Assembly (NCBI GenBank): GCA_965203725.1
Contig: CBDBDH010000002.1
Location: 248,001-312,000, forward strand
Source of the DNA: WTFY01 sp965203725
Lineage (GTDB): Bacteria; Pseudomonadota; Gammaproteobacteria; UBA4575
Direction: 5' to 3'
Length of the DNA stretch: 64,000 nt
Shown here one piece after another: positions 9,619 through 19,546 of the stretch. The notes under the pieces were generated by a model. The model saw only the letters and a program-made list of their open reading frames with translations, had not been told where the DNA came from and made no database searches. Both the position numbers and the translations under genes were made by a program. Numbering within the stretch: position 1 is the first letter of the stretch; every line of letters begins with the position of its first letter.

Positions 9619-11907
9619 CTAGTAGAAGTTGTGATCGTCTTTGTCATCGTATCCGCGTACTCCGCGTTTCAGCAATTCGCCCAGGGGTGAACCGATCTGC
9701 CCCAAGCCCTTCAGAACCAGCTGGAATTCCACGCTGGTATTATAGTCCTCGTTCATATTTTGACTATAGCGTCTTCCCGCCAACCGGAGTTTCCAGCAAC
9801 AGGTTTCGTACTCGAGTCCGCCAAGCAATTCCAGGTTGCGTTTGTTCTGCAGGTCGTAATTCCAGCGCGTTACCGTACGCCAGTGATTGTTCAGGGGCAA
9901 CACCAGGGAGAGATCGGACTGCTCCAGGCTTTGTTGCCGGTTTGTGACCGGATCGAGCGGCTCCGTGCTTTTGTGCCGGTAACGGTAGGCCAGGTTCAGC
10001 AACCTGTCATCTTCGTCCCGGTAGTGGAAGCGTACGGAGTTTCTCTGCGTGCGATCATTATGGGTATCCAGCAGGATTGAGCCGACGGCTTCCCAATGCG
10101 CACTGAGACCCAGCTTCAGTTCTGCGGCTACCTCTGAGGACGGGCTGCGCTCCTCCGGGGTGTCCGGCCGCCACGTTTTTCGATCCCTGAAATAGAATAT
10201 GCGCCCGATACTGGCCCGCAATTTCTCCTTGCCACTGGTCGTGTTCAGGATTCGCGAAGTCATGCCGACGCTCAGATGATCTGCTTCCCCGATACGGTCG
10301 TGTCCACTGAAGCGTCTGTTGCGGAAAAGCTGCTCAAATCCGAATTCATATTCCTTGGTGTCGAAAAGCGGTATTTCGGCCTGGTTGCGAAACGGGGTAT
10401 GAAGATAATAGATGCGGGGCTCAAGGCTCTGGATATCCGCAGAATTCTTCAGCTCCCTTTCGAATTTCAGCCCGGTATCAAGGTATGCGCTGGGTACGCT
10501 TCGTGTGGGTTCATCGTCCAATCCATCCCGGCGATGCAGGTCATACCGGGTATGCGTCAGGCGGATGCCGGGGTGGACAAAATAGGCCGCACTCTCAAAA
10601 GGCCGTTCCACGGCAAGCTTCAGATGAAGTCGCTCACCATCGATCTTGTCATCATGCTGGAACCGTACCCATTCGTTCTCAATGAAATAGTCAAATCCAC
10701 CCGATGCAGACAGGTAGTTCCCCTTCAGTTCCAGCTGCGGAAGACGCTTGAAAGGATCTTCTCCACTGCTCATGCTGGGGTCCACTCCCTGAAAACCCTG
10801 CATGAAGGCCGCGAGTTCCCAGTGCTTTCCCAGGTAGCTCAAACGTCCTGACTGCTCGATATACTGGGTACTGCTGAGGCCAAGGCCATCACCCAGGTCC
10901 TCGAAATACCTCCTGTCAGAAGCCCTGTTGTAGAAGAGATCCAGTTCGATTCCCGGAACCACGGCCCCCTGGTATTCGATCGATGTCAGATAGCGGTCGT
11001 CGTCGAATTCACGATCACGCAGGTACTCCACGCCCACTTGGGCCAGCCCTGCGTGATGCAGGTGACGGTAGCCGGATTGCAGCTGCAATCCACGGTCTGT
11101 GAGCCAACGGGGCGCAACGATTGCGTCCCGGTTTGCAGCCATGTTCCAGTACCAGGGCATTTCGAGGCTCAGGCCGGAATCGCTGGAATTGCCAAGGGTC
11201 GGGGCCAGAAACCCCGATTTTCGGGCAGAGCCAATTGGAAACCGTATCCATGGCGTATAGAAAACAGGGATGCCCATGAATCGCGCGGTGACATTTTTTC
11301 CAGTCCCGTCTCCCGAGGTTCTGTCCAGTTCCAGTGCACCGGCTGCGAGCTCCCATGAGTCGTTTCCCTTGGCACAGGTGGTGTAGGTTGCATTTTCCAG
11401 GTAGGCAAGATCCCTGGAAGTCCGTTCGACGAGGTCTGCCCGGCCGCGCGCAGACAACGACTTGTACTGGTAGGCGATGGAATTCGATTTGAAGTGGTCC
11501 GTATTGAGGTCAAGCTGCGCATCTTCACCTTCAATGACCCACTCCTCGTCTTCAATGCGCACTTCGCCTTCGGCCTGTGCCGTTTGGTCATGTTCCTGAT
11601 AGTACAGCCGGTCCGCATTCAGCACCTGGGTTCCCTGCCTGATCTGCACGGCCCCCCGCAAGGTGACCGTGCCGTTGCCATCGCGCTCGATATGATCTGC
11701 ACTCAACTGCACGGGCGCATCGGGATTTGGGGCAGCAACGGTTTCCGGATCGAAGGTCGCTTGGCAGGCCTGGTGCGTGGGGCCTTGATTTTCCTGGGCG
11801 GTGTTTTCGCTTCCATGTTCGGCGGATGCTGATCCGCTGGCCTGGGCCACAAGGAAAATGCCTCCCAAAATGGACACACCTAGCTTGTTCTTGATTATTT
11901 TTGACAT
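9619..11907 (-). CDS. lptD: LPS-assembly outer-membrane protein LptD
   Basis: Outer-membrane barrel that, with LptE, inserts LPS into the outer leaflet. 762 aa: signal peptide (residues 1-29), an OstA/LptA-like jellyroll (about 65-200) and a long C-terminal beta-barrel. The four cysteines needed for the disulfide rearrangement are conserved: Cys48, Cys178 and the adjacent pair Cys703-Cys704. First gene of the lptD-surA-pdxA block. Upstream DNA carries an IS-end relic rather than another gene. Confidence 0.96.
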   Translation of the reverse strand: MSKIIKNKLGVSILGGIFLVAQASGSASAEHGSENTAQENQGPTHQACQATFDPETVAAPNPDAPVQLSADHIERDGNGTVTLRGAVQIRQGTQVLNADRLYYQEHDQTAQAEGEVRIEDEEWVIEGEDAQLDLNTDHFKSNSIAYQYKSLSARGRADLVERTSRDLAYLENATYTTCAKGNDSWELAAGALELDRTSGDGTGKNVTARFMGIPVFYTPWIRFPIGSARKSGFLAPTLGNSSDSGLSLEMPWYWNMAANRDAIVAPRWLTDRGLQLQSGYRHLHHAGLAQVGVEYLRDREFDDDRYLTSIEYQGAVVPGIELDLFYNRASDRRYFEDLGDGLGLSSTQYIEQSGRLSYLGKHWELAAFMQGFQGVDPSMSSGEDPFKRLPQLELKGNYLSASGGFDYFIENEWVRFQHDDKIDGERLHLKLAVERPFESAAYFVHPGIRLTHTRYDLHRRDGLDDEPTRSVPSAYLDTGLKFERELKNSADIQSLEPRIYYLHTPFRNQAEIPLFDTKEYEFGFEQLFRNRRFSGHDRIGEADHLSVGMTSRILNTTSGKEKLRASIGRIFYFRDRKTWRPDTPEERSPSSEVAAELKLGLSAHWEAVGSILLDTHNDRTQRNSVRFHYRDEDDRLLNLAYRYRHKSTEPLDPVTNRQQSLEQSDLSLVLPLNNHWRTVTRWNYDLQNKRNLELLGGLEYETCCWKLRLAGRRYSQNMNEDYNTSVEFQLVLKGLGQIGSPLGELLKRGVRGYDDKDDHNFY

Positions 11908-12295
11908 AGGTGGTGAATATGAAAACAGGTATACGATGGTAGCACGGGCGGCCCTGCATTTTCAGGGTGGCCGGGGCGGCCTGCAGGGAGCACATGATCT
12001 GTGCGGTTTTCATGGGGCCTTGAAGGCGGCGCCCGATGAGACGGACAACATGGTTACAGGAGCCCGTATGGGTGATTTGCAGAGGTCTGCGGTGCCTGGG
12101 CGAAGCATCGTTTGAGGCAGGAGGGGCAGCCCGGTTGCCGGGCATGGGTGGCCGGGGAATACGCCGTCCCGGTTAAACCCCGGCGCGGGCAGGGGTTTTG
12201 GGACTGTGCCCGAACCTGCAGAAAACGACCCGACCCCGCACGCCCGTGTGTTCCCTGGCGTGGATACGGCCGGCCAGCGGGGGGCGTGCCCGGGA
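11908..12295. other. Intergenic region between lptD and hppA
   Basis: 388 bp without a convincing gene. It holds the lptD upstream region, an 82-bp IS-end relic (listed separately) and a GC-rich stretch with short self-complementary runs (CCCGG..CCGGG near 12130). Frames here have no credible start or domain. Confidence 0.6.
11981..12062 (+). mobile_element. IS-end relic shared with 57871-57951
   Basis: This 82-bp stretch is about 85% identical to the reverse complement of 57871-57951, where it lies just in front of a transposase N-terminal fragment. Shared landmarks include GGGAGCACATGATCTG, GGTTTTCATGGGGCC and CCCGATGAGACGGACA. Here no transposase coding sequence follows. It is best read as the terminal 80 bp of an old insertion sequence or a derived non-autonomous element. 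Confidence 0.6.
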
Positions 12296-14302
12296 TTATC
12301 GCAAGAGCGGCGCTATGACGAGGCTCACGATCGCCATCACGTTGATCAGGATGTTCATCGATGGGCCGGAAGTGTCCTTCAGCGGATCACCTACCGTGTC
12401 ACCGACGACCAGTGCCTTGTGAACATCGGAACCCTTGCCGCCAAGATTTCCTTTTTCGACATACTTTTTCGCATTGTCCCAGGCGCCCCCGGCAGTGGTC
12501 ATGGTCAGTGCAAGCAGGACACAGCCCAGCAGTGCACCCCCGAGCATTCCGCCCAGCGTCTTTGCACCAAAGCCGAAGCCGACAACCACGGGTGCAATCA
12601 CGGCCAGCAGGCCCGGGGCTACCATGCGCTTGAGTGCTGCCGTGGTTGCAATGTCCACGCAACGCACCGTGTCGGGCTTGGCTTGGCCATCCAGCAGCCC
12701 GGGAATCTCGTGAAACTGCCGGCGGATTTCCTTGATCATGTCAAAAGCGGCATCTCCGACAGCCGTGATGGTCAGGGATGCCACGATAAAGGGAAACACC
12801 CCGCCAATGAACAAACCGATCAGAACCTGGGGATCGCTCAGGTCCAGGGTAATGGATTCTTTTCCGTGACTAACCTCGGCAAGGAAGGCCGTAATGATGG
12901 CCAGTGCCGCCAAGGTAGCTGCACCGATCGCGAATCCCTTGCCGATGGCGGCCGTGGTGTTGCCCACTTCGTCCAGTTCGTCGGTGATTTTCCGTACATC
13001 CTCCCCAAGCTCAGCCATCTCCGCAATGCCGCCGGCGTTGTCGGCCACGGGGCCATAGGCATCGATGGCCATCGTGATGCCGACGGTGGCCAGCATGCCG
13101 ACTGCGGCAATGCCTACCCCGTACAAGTCAGCAAACTGATTTGCGAAGAATATGATTGCGGCGAGGCTCAGTACGGGCACCACCACGGATTGTGTGCCGG
13201 TTGCCAGGCCTGCAATGATGACGGTTGCAGGGCCGGTGTCCCCGCCGTTGGCAATCTTCCTGACGGGTGCGCCGCCGGTGTAATATTCAGTGACCAGCCC
13301 GATAATGATGCCGCCGACCGCCCCGGCCAGTACGGAGGCCCACACCCCGGTGTCTATTCCAAGTGCATGTACAACCCAGTAGGCCGCGGCAATAAAGATC
13401 ACTGCGGCTGAAAAAGTCCCGATCCGAAGCGCCGTTGCCGGGGATTTGCGGGCGGCGATCTTGACCAGCAGAATTCCCAGGATGGAACAGACGATGCCGG
13501 TCGAAGCCAGGCCCAGCGGCAGGAACATCAGGGCCTGTCTCTCGCCCAGACGTTCAATCACGGCCGGGGCCAGCGTTGCAGAGATTGCCACAGTGGCGAT
13601 GATCGAGCCGCAGTAAGACTCGAAAATATCCGATCCCATGCCGGCAACATCCCCCACGTTGTCCCCGACATTGTCTGCAATGACACCGGGGTTGCGCGGA
13701 TCATCTTCCGGGATACCCGCTTCGATCTTGCCGACCAGGTCTGCCCCCACGTCTGCGCTCTTCGTGTAGATTCCTCCACCGACCCGGGAGAAAAGAGCGA
13801 CAACCGATGCGCCCATGCCAAAGCCATGGATGACATTTGCCGTAGCGGGATCCCTTCCGAAAGCCAAATACAGGGCGCCAAGTCCCAGCAGGCCCATAGC
13901 TGCCACGGTAAGCCCCATGATGGAACCCCCCATAAAGGCAACATTGAGTGCGGCATCGCGTCCTCTTTCGTGGGCCGCCACGGTCGTTCGAACATTGGCA
14001 CGGGTCGCCGTGTACATGCCAATGTAGCCGGCTGCCGATGAACACAGTGCACCGACAATAAACGAGATTGCCGTATTCGAACCCAGATCAGAGAACCAGA
14101 TCATGACCGTGACTAGTGCGGCAAAGACAAACAGGATCGAGTACTCGCGACGCATAAAGGCCATTGCACCGACATGGATGGCATCTGATATTTCGACAAC
14201 CTTGCTGCTGCCCTGGGGGTAACGCAGCACCGACCGGTAAATCCAGAATGAAACGACAAGGCCCAGGATACCTAGGGTGAAGGGCAGGTGATGCATGGTC
14301 AT
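12296..14302 (-). CDS. hppA: Membrane-bound proton/sodium-pumping pyrophosphatase, K+-dependent type
   Basis: Couples PPi hydrolysis to cation export across the inner membrane. 668 aa, about 16 hydrophobic segments, with the diphosphate/Mg-binding loops DVGADLVGKIEAGIPEDD and NPGVIADNVGDNVGDVAGMG (about residues 185-220) and DAYGPVADNAGG. The sequence GNTTAAIGKGFAIG has alanine where K+-independent enzymes have lysine (GNTTKA), which by the known family rule predicts K+ dependence. Which ion is pumped (H+, Na+ or both) cannot be told by eye. PPi-recovering energy conservation would suit a C1 assimilator with ATP-costly biosynthesis (inference). Divergent from mrdA. Confidence 0.95.
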   Translation of the reverse strand: MTMHHLPFTLGILGLVVSFWIYRSVLRYPQGSSKVVEISDAIHVGAMAFMRREYSILFVFAALVTVMIWFSDLGSNTAISFIVGALCSSAAGYIGMYTATRANVRTTVAAHERGRDAALNVAFMGGSIMGLTVAAMGLLGLGALYLAFGRDPATANVIHGFGMGASVVALFSRVGGGIYTKSADVGADLVGKIEAGIPEDDPRNPGVIADNVGDNVGDVAGMGSDIFESYCGSIIATVAISATLAPAVIERLGERQALMFLPLGLASTGIVCSILGILLVKIAARKSPATALRIGTFSAAVIFIAAAYWVVHALGIDTGVWASVLAGAVGGIIIGLVTEYYTGGAPVRKIANGGDTGPATVIIAGLATGTQSVVVPVLSLAAIIFFANQFADLYGVGIAAVGMLATVGITMAIDAYGPVADNAGGIAEMAELGEDVRKITDELDEVGNTTAAIGKGFAIGAATLAALAIITAFLAEVSHGKESITLDLSDPQVLIGLFIGGVFPFIVASLTITAVGDAAFDMIKEIRRQFHEIPGLLDGQAKPDTVRCVDIATTAALKRMVAPGLLAVIAPVVVGFGFGAKTLGGMLGGALLGCVLLALTMTTAGGAWDNAKKYVEKGNLGGKGSDVHKALVVGDTVGDPLKDTSGPSMNILINVMAIVSLVIAPLLR

Positions 14303-14588
14303 GAAAATTTCTCCCTATCGAGACGCCAAAATTGTTGCCTGCAGCCAAAGAAATGGATGGCCTCCGGCTGAATGAACATCAATCCTCACAGGCAGGAAAC
14401 GGGGTATTGTACTTGAATATCGGCATTCGCCAACATGTGGCTGCGACCGGTCGTGCATTTGATCTCCCTGGTCTCAAATAAATGCCGGTAAACCTGCGGG
14501 AAAGACCTGCGGAAAAAGTGTTTCCGTACAGGTGCGGGGTGTAATTTGATACCATCACCGGGTCGCACACTGGATTGTATAGTCGAAA

Positions 14589-16475
14589 TTGGCTGCACGC
14601 GATTTTTTTAAAGATATCAGGCTGGAAAAACGCTATTTCAGGACGCGGGTCTATCTCGTCGCCATGCTCGTCCTGCTGTGCATGCTGATCCTTGCCCTGC
14701 GCTTGTTTTACCTGCAGGTCAGCAGCCACGACCACTATGCGACCTTGTCCCAGGAAAACCGGATGAAAATCGTGCCGGTGCCTCCCACCCGGGGACTCGT
14801 CTATGACCGCAACATGAACTTGCTGGCCGCCAACAAGCCGAGCTACCAGATCAGGGTGACACCGGTAGAGGTAGATGACCTGGAACGGGTGGTCGCTCAA
14901 CTCGGTCAGCTTATCGATCTGGAGGAGCACCACCTCAAGAAATTTTATGGAGACCTGAAGCGAAAGCAGTCATTTGAATCCATCCCTCTCAAGGTAAATC
15001 TGAGCGAAGACGAAGTGGCACGATTTTCGGTCAACCGTCACCGGTATCCCGGGGTTGAAATCACTGCGCACGCCAGTCGCTACTACCCGATGGCGGGCGT
15101 GGGCGCCCACGCCTTGGGCTATGTGGGGCGCATCAATGCCGACGAGATCCGGAAGCTGGACAAAAAGGACTACAGCGGGACCACCTATATCGGGAAAGTG
15201 GGGGTGGAGAAATTCTATGAACAAGCCCTGCATGGCACAGTGGGTTACCAGCACATAGAAATCAATGCGCAGGGCCGCAGGCTCCGGGTATTGAAGAGGA
15301 TCCCGCCCGAGCCGGGTAAGGACGTCATGCTGACACTGGACGTGCGCCTGCAGGAGGTTGCGCTGCAGGCGCTTGGTGAACGCAGGGGTTCTGTCGTCGC
15401 CATAGAGCCGGAGACGGGTGAAATACTGGTTTTTGTCAGCACGCCTACGTACGACCCCAATCAGTTTGTGAACGGGATCGGCAGCAGACAGTATGCGCAG
15501 TTGCGTGATGATCCGGATCAGCCGTTGTTCAACCGGGCCTTGTCGGGCCTGTACCCGCCGGGTTCAACCATCAAGCCGATGGTCGCCCTGGCCGGGCTGC
15601 ATTACGGTGTAACCCGGGCAGACGACACTATCTGGGCAGGCCCTTACTATCAGCTGCCCGGCACTCAGCACAAGTACCGGGACTGGAAAAAGGAAGGCCA
15701 TGGCAGGGTCGACATGCCGAAAGCCATCACCCAGTCAAGCGATGTCTATTTCTATACACTGGCCTACAAGCTCGGGATTGACCGCATGGCCGAGTTCCTT
15801 GCACAGTTTAATTTTGGAAGCAGGACAGGATTGGATACCTGGGGCGAGGCCAAAGGGATCCTGCCTTCACAGGAATGGAAACGCAAAGTACACGGACAGC
15901 CGTGGTATCCCGGTGAAACTGTTATTACAGGCATAGGCCAGGGCTACTTGTCGGCAACTCCGCTCCAGCTCGCCCTGGCAACCAGCGTTTTGGCGACGCG
16001 CGGGCAAGGGGTGCAACCAAAGTTTTTGCGGAAATTCTTGCCGGCGACCCGCCCATCCGGCGACGGAAATGACGGGAGCCAGGCACCCGCTCCGCGCTCC
16101 GTTGAGATTGCCGATGCACTTCACTGGGACCGGATTGTTGAAGCGATGGAGGATTCCGTGCACAAGCCGAACGGGACTGCATATGCAGTAGGAAGGGATG
16201 CCGGTTACAGGATTGCCGGCAAGACCGGAACTGCCCAGGTGTTCGGCCTGAAAAGAGACGGAGAGCACCAGGAGTACATCGAGGAAGAGCTCGACGAGAA
16301 ACTTCGCGATCACGCCCTGTTTATTGCATTTGCCCCTGTAGACAAGCCAAAAATCGCAATTGCCGTGGTGGTGGAAAATGCCGGTGCTGGCGGTGTTGCC
16401 GCAGCTCCGGTGGCAAAAGCCGTTTTGGATCATTACCTGCTGGGGAATGAGTATGCACAGCGGGACACCCCGTGA
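14589..16475 (+). CDS. mrdA: Penicillin-binding protein 2 (elongasome transpeptidase)
   Basis: Class B PBP that cross-links peptidoglycan during rod elongation, partner of RodA. 628 aa: one N-terminal membrane anchor (about residues 20-42), a pedestal domain with the VPPTRGLVYDRN block, and the transpeptidase motifs STIK (Ser near 325), SSD and KTGTAQV (Lys near 545). An in-frame TAG at 14580 leaves the TTG at 14589 as the only start that keeps the conserved N-terminus. rodA follows after 22 bp. Confidence 0.96.
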   Translation: MAARDFFKDIRLEKRYFRTRVYLVAMLVLLCMLILALRLFYLQVSSHDHYATLSQENRMKIVPVPPTRGLVYDRNMNLLAANKPSYQIRVTPVEVDDLERVVAQLGQLIDLEEHHLKKFYGDLKRKQSFESIPLKVNLSEDEVARFSVNRHRYPGVEITAHASRYYPMAGVGAHALGYVGRINADEIRKLDKKDYSGTTYIGKVGVEKFYEQALHGTVGYQHIEINAQGRRLRVLKRIPPEPGKDVMLTLDVRLQEVALQALGERRGSVVAIEPETGEILVFVSTPTYDPNQFVNGIGSRQYAQLRDDPDQPLFNRALSGLYPPGSTIKPMVALAGLHYGVTRADDTIWAGPYYQLPGTQHKYRDWKKEGHGRVDMPKAITQSSDVYFYTLAYKLGIDRMAEFLAQFNFGSRTGLDTWGEAKGILPSQEWKRKVHGQPWYPGETVITGIGQGYLSATPLQLALATSVLATRGQGVQPKFLRKFLPATRPSGDGNDGSQAPAPRSVEIADALHWDRIVEAMEDSVHKPNGTAYAVGRDAGYRIAGKTGTAQVFGLKRDGEHQEYIEEELDEKLRDHALFIAFAPVDKPKIAIAVVVENAGAGGVAAAPVAKAVLDHYLLGNEYAQRDTP

Positions 16476-16497
16476 TTTCTAACCGCGGACACACGGC

Positions 16498-17607
16498 ATG
16501 GCAACACTCGGCACGATGACGACACAGGAAGGGCGACCGCTGCTCAACCTTGACCCCATTTTAATGGGTGGCCTGGTCGTACTTTGCGGAGCAGGCCTGG
16601 CCGTGCTTTACAGTTCTGCAAACAATGACATGGGTGTTGTCCTGCATCAGTTTGGCCATTTCGTCATTGGTTTTATGGTGCTGGTGCTGTTGGCACAAAT
16701 CCCAAGCAAGCAACTGTTCCAGTGGTCACCCTGGCTGTATCTGGGAGGTTTGGCATTACTGGTCATGGTGCTGTTCGTGGGATACAGCGGCAAGGGAGCG
16801 CAGCGCTGGCTGGACCTGGGCGTCATTCGTTTCCAGCCATCCGAACTCATGAAGATATTTCTTCCCATGATGATCGCCTGGTATCTCAGCGACAAGCATG
16901 TGCCGCCTTCCTTGCGGTATATCGTCGTGGCACTGCTCATGATCGCAGTTCCCGTTTGGCTCATCTTCTTGCAGCCCGACCTGGGTACCGCGCTCCTGGT
17001 GTTGAGTCTTGGCTTTTTCGTTGTATTTCTGGCCGGGATCACCTGGCGCCTGCTGGCGGTTTCGGGGGGCCTGATGCTGGCCAGTGTGCCGGCATTTTGG
17101 CTTTATCTGCACGACTATCAGCGGCAGCGGATCATTACCCTGCTGAATCCTGAAAGTGATCCGCTGGGGGCCGGATACCATATCATTCAATCCAAGATCG
17201 CACTGGGTTCCGGTGGCCTGTATGGCAAGGGCTGGCTGAATGGAACACAGTCCCAGCTGGATTTTCTGCCTGAGCGCTCCACGGACTTTGTGTTTGCCGT
17301 GTTTGGTGAGGAATTCGGCTTTCTGGGGACGGTACTGCTGCTGTTTGTCTACGGGTTTGTGGTGATGCGCGGCCTGAGTATTGCGTCTTATGCGGAGGAC
17401 ACTTACTCGAGGCTGCTTGCGGGCGGCCTGAGCCTGTCCTTTTTTGTGTATTTCGTGGTGAATATCGGGATGGTCAGCGGTTTGTTGCCGATCGTGGGCG
17501 TTCCCTTGCCGTTGATCAGCTACGGAGGGACCTCGATGGTCACTATTTTGGCAGCCTTCGGAATACTGATGTCTATTCATTCGAGCCAAAATATGTTTAC
17601 ATCCTGA
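16498..17607 (+). CDS. rodA: Peptidoglycan glycosyltransferase RodA
   Basis: SEDS-family glycosyltransferase that polymerises lipid II in the elongasome. 369 aa, about ten membrane spans. Family motifs seen: GAQRWLDLG, RFQPSELMK, QPDLGTALL, LDFLPERSTDFVFAVFGEE and PLPLISYGGTS. It lies between mrdA and mltB (3-bp gap), a common gammaproteobacterial order. Confidence 0.97.
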   Translation: MATLGTMTTQEGRPLLNLDPILMGGLVVLCGAGLAVLYSSANNDMGVVLHQFGHFVIGFMVLVLLAQIPSKQLFQWSPWLYLGGLALLVMVLFVGYSGKGAQRWLDLGVIRFQPSELMKIFLPMMIAWYLSDKHVPPSLRYIVVALLMIAVPVWLIFLQPDLGTALLVLSLGFFVVFLAGITWRLLAVSGGLMLASVPAFWLYLHDYQRQRIITLLNPESDPLGAGYHIIQSKIALGSGGLYGKGWLNGTQSQLDFLPERSTDFVFAVFGEEFGFLGTVLLLFVYGFVVMRGLSIASYAEDTYSRLLAGGLSLSFFVYFVVNIGMVSGLLPIVGVPLPLISYGGTSMVTILAAFGILMSIHSSQNMFTS

Positions 17608-17610
17608 GCC

Positions 17611-18615
17611 ATGAGAAAGCTACCGACCGCTGTGTTATCCCTGTGCATTTTTGCAGTCAACCCGGGGCTTGCGAGTGAAAACTATCTGGATCTCGCGGAA
17701 GTCAGAAGCTTCATCGACGACTTTTCCAAACGGCATCAATACCCAAAATCCTCTCTGACTACCCTGATCGGGAATGTGAAAAAACAGGTTCGGGTGCTGG
17801 ACGCCATACAACGCCCGGCAGAGAAGAAAAAGAACTGGCGTGAGTACAGGGAGATCTTTGTCACCGCGAAGCGGATCAACGAAGGTTTGCAATTCTGGGC
17901 CCAGAATGCCGTTATCTTAGAAGCTGCAGAGAAGCGGTTTGGCATTCCCCCTGAAATCATAGTGGCCATCATCGGGGTCGAGACATTCTATGGACGATAC
18001 AAGGGCGTATACCCGGTTCTTGATTCGCTTGTCACGCTGGGATTTGAATATGAACCGCGCAAGAAGTTTTTCCGCAGCGAGCTGGAGCATTTTCTCCTGC
18101 TGACAAAAGAAGAGGCACTGGATCCTTCCACCATCAAAGGTTCGTATGCAGGGGCCATGGGCAAAAGCCAGTTTATTTCAAGCAGTTACCGCAGATACGC
18201 GGTCGATTTTGACGAAAACGGCAAACGGGATTTGTGGGACAGCAATGCAGATGCCATCGGCAGTGTAGCCAACTACCTCAAGGAACATGGGTGGCAGATG
18301 GATCAGCCTGTCACTTTCCCGGTCACCGTGGAGGGGGACCGGTACAAGGCGCTTTTAAAGAAGGGGCTCAAACCCGCTGCCCCGGTAGTCGAATTGTCGC
18401 ACTACGGCGTCAAGCTGCGCGACGATTTGCCTGTGAAGGAAGGCGAGGTCGCACTGCTGGAATTCAAAAAGGACAACTCCACTGAATACTGGGTGGGGCT
18501 GAACAACTTCTATGTGATCACCCGCTACAACCACAGTTCCATGTACGCAATGGCTGTGTACCAATTAAGCCAACAGGTCAAACAGGGATTTAAAGACTAC
18601 GTTGCTCAGAACTGA
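17611..18615 (+). CDS. mltB: Membrane-bound lytic murein transglycosylase B
   Basis: Cleaves the MurNAc-GlcNAc bond to give anhydro-muropeptides. 334 aa with signal peptide (cleavage near GLASEN), the catalytic glutamate in IIGVETFYGRY (about residue 118) and the downstream GAMGKSQFISSSYRRYAVDF block typical of the SltB1/MltB clade. No lipobox cysteine is seen, so it may be soluble in the periplasm rather than lipid-anchored. It overlaps rlpA by 14 bases. Confidence 0.94.
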   Translation: MRKLPTAVLSLCIFAVNPGLASENYLDLAEVRSFIDDFSKRHQYPKSSLTTLIGNVKKQVRVLDAIQRPAEKKKNWREYREIFVTAKRINEGLQFWAQNAVILEAAEKRFGIPPEIIVAIIGVETFYGRYKGVYPVLDSLVTLGFEYEPRKKFFRSELEHFLLLTKEEALDPSTIKGSYAGAMGKSQFISSSYRRYAVDFDENGKRDLWDSNADAIGSVANYLKEHGWQMDQPVTFPVTVEGDRYKALLKKGLKPAAPVVELSHYGVKLRDDLPVKEGEVALLEFKKDNSTEYWVGLNNFYVITRYNHSSMYAMAVYQLSQQVKQGFKDYVAQN

Positions 18616-19507
18616 ACCTTTTAGGCTCGCAGCCTGTTTCGTCAATGCATGGCTCTTTGTCCTGCTGGCCTCGGGACAGGTAGCCTGTACATCAAAAAAA
18701 CACGTGGCGGCGGTATCCGTGATCCCGCCCGTGTCAAAAGCAACCCCACGCGGGTTGCCCCCGGACCCGATCCCCAAGGCTGAGCCACGCAGTCGCTACG
18801 GCAACCCTCCGTCCTACACGGTACTCGGCAAGCGCTACCACACGCTGTCCACGAGCAAGGGCTTTACCGAGCGCGGCATTGCCTCCTGGTATGGCAAAAA
18901 ATTCCATGGCCGGCGCACTTCCAGCGGTGAGACCTATGACATGTACGCCATGACGGCCGCGCACACCCGCTTGCCGTTGCCAACCTACGTCCAGGTTACC
19001 AACCTGGAAAATGGCAAACAGGTGATCGTGCGTGTAAACGACCGTGGACCTTTTCATCAGAACAGGGTGATTGATTTGTCGTATTCGGCAGCAAGAAAAC
19101 TCGATATGGCCACGAAGGGGACCAGCCTAGTGGAAATTCGTGCACTCGATCCATTACACTACCCGCTGGCACAAAAATCTGGAACAAAAGCCACACGAAA
19201 TACTGATACTGAAAAGACCGAAAGTACAGCGACCTGGACTCAGAAGTCGGATCAGCAGATCATCCATGGAAGGCCAAAAGTATTTGTACAAGTGGGCGCC
19301 TTCAGCAAACGCACAAGTGCGGATCAGCTGTTAAACCAACTTCGCAATCTCAATCTCGGGGATATCTCCGTGTCTTCAGTAATGAGGGACACAGGGCAGC
19401 TTCATCGGGTTCGAATCGGCCCACTGCCTACGGTTCAGTCTGCCGACGCCACCTTTTCCAGACTCACTGGCATGGGTATGAGGGAACACCGGGTTGTAAT
19501 TGAGTGA
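18602..19507 (+). CDS. rlpA: Septal-ring lipoprotein-like RlpA (DPBB and SPOR domains)
   Basis: 301 aa. After a hydrophobic N-terminus with a weak lipobox ending in QVAC (Cys near residue 29), a double-psi beta-barrel runs from about 90 to 180 (GIASWYGKKFHGRRTSSGE, VRVNDRGPF) and a SPOR domain occupies about 220-300 (VFVQVGAFSKR). In Pseudomonas RlpA is a lytic transglycosylase acting on denuded glycan; SPOR domains bind such glycan at septa. The TTG start at 18602 lies inside mltB; it is the start that preserves the exported N-terminus. The lipobox is atypical at -3, so lipidation is not certain. Confidence 0.9.
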   Translation: MLRTEPFRLAACFVNAWLFVLLASGQVACTSKKHVAAVSVIPPVSKATPRGLPPDPIPKAEPRSRYGNPPSYTVLGKRYHTLSTSKGFTERGIASWYGKKFHGRRTSSGETYDMYAMTAAHTRLPLPTYVQVTNLENGKQVIVRVNDRGPFHQNRVIDLSYSAARKLDMATKGTSLVEIRALDPLHYPLAQKSGTKATRNTDTEKTESTATWTQKSDQQIIHGRPKVFVQVGAFSKRTSADQLLNQLRNLNLGDISVSSVMRDTGQLHRVRIGPLPTVQSADATFSRLTGMGMREHRVVIE

Positions 19508-19546
19508 GCACTGCATACGAGCAGTTATTGGAGAACAAAAGGTTTG

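Noticed and set aside
12206..13411. 401-codon plus-strand frame opposite hppA
   Set aside because: Shadow of the pyrophosphatase gene.
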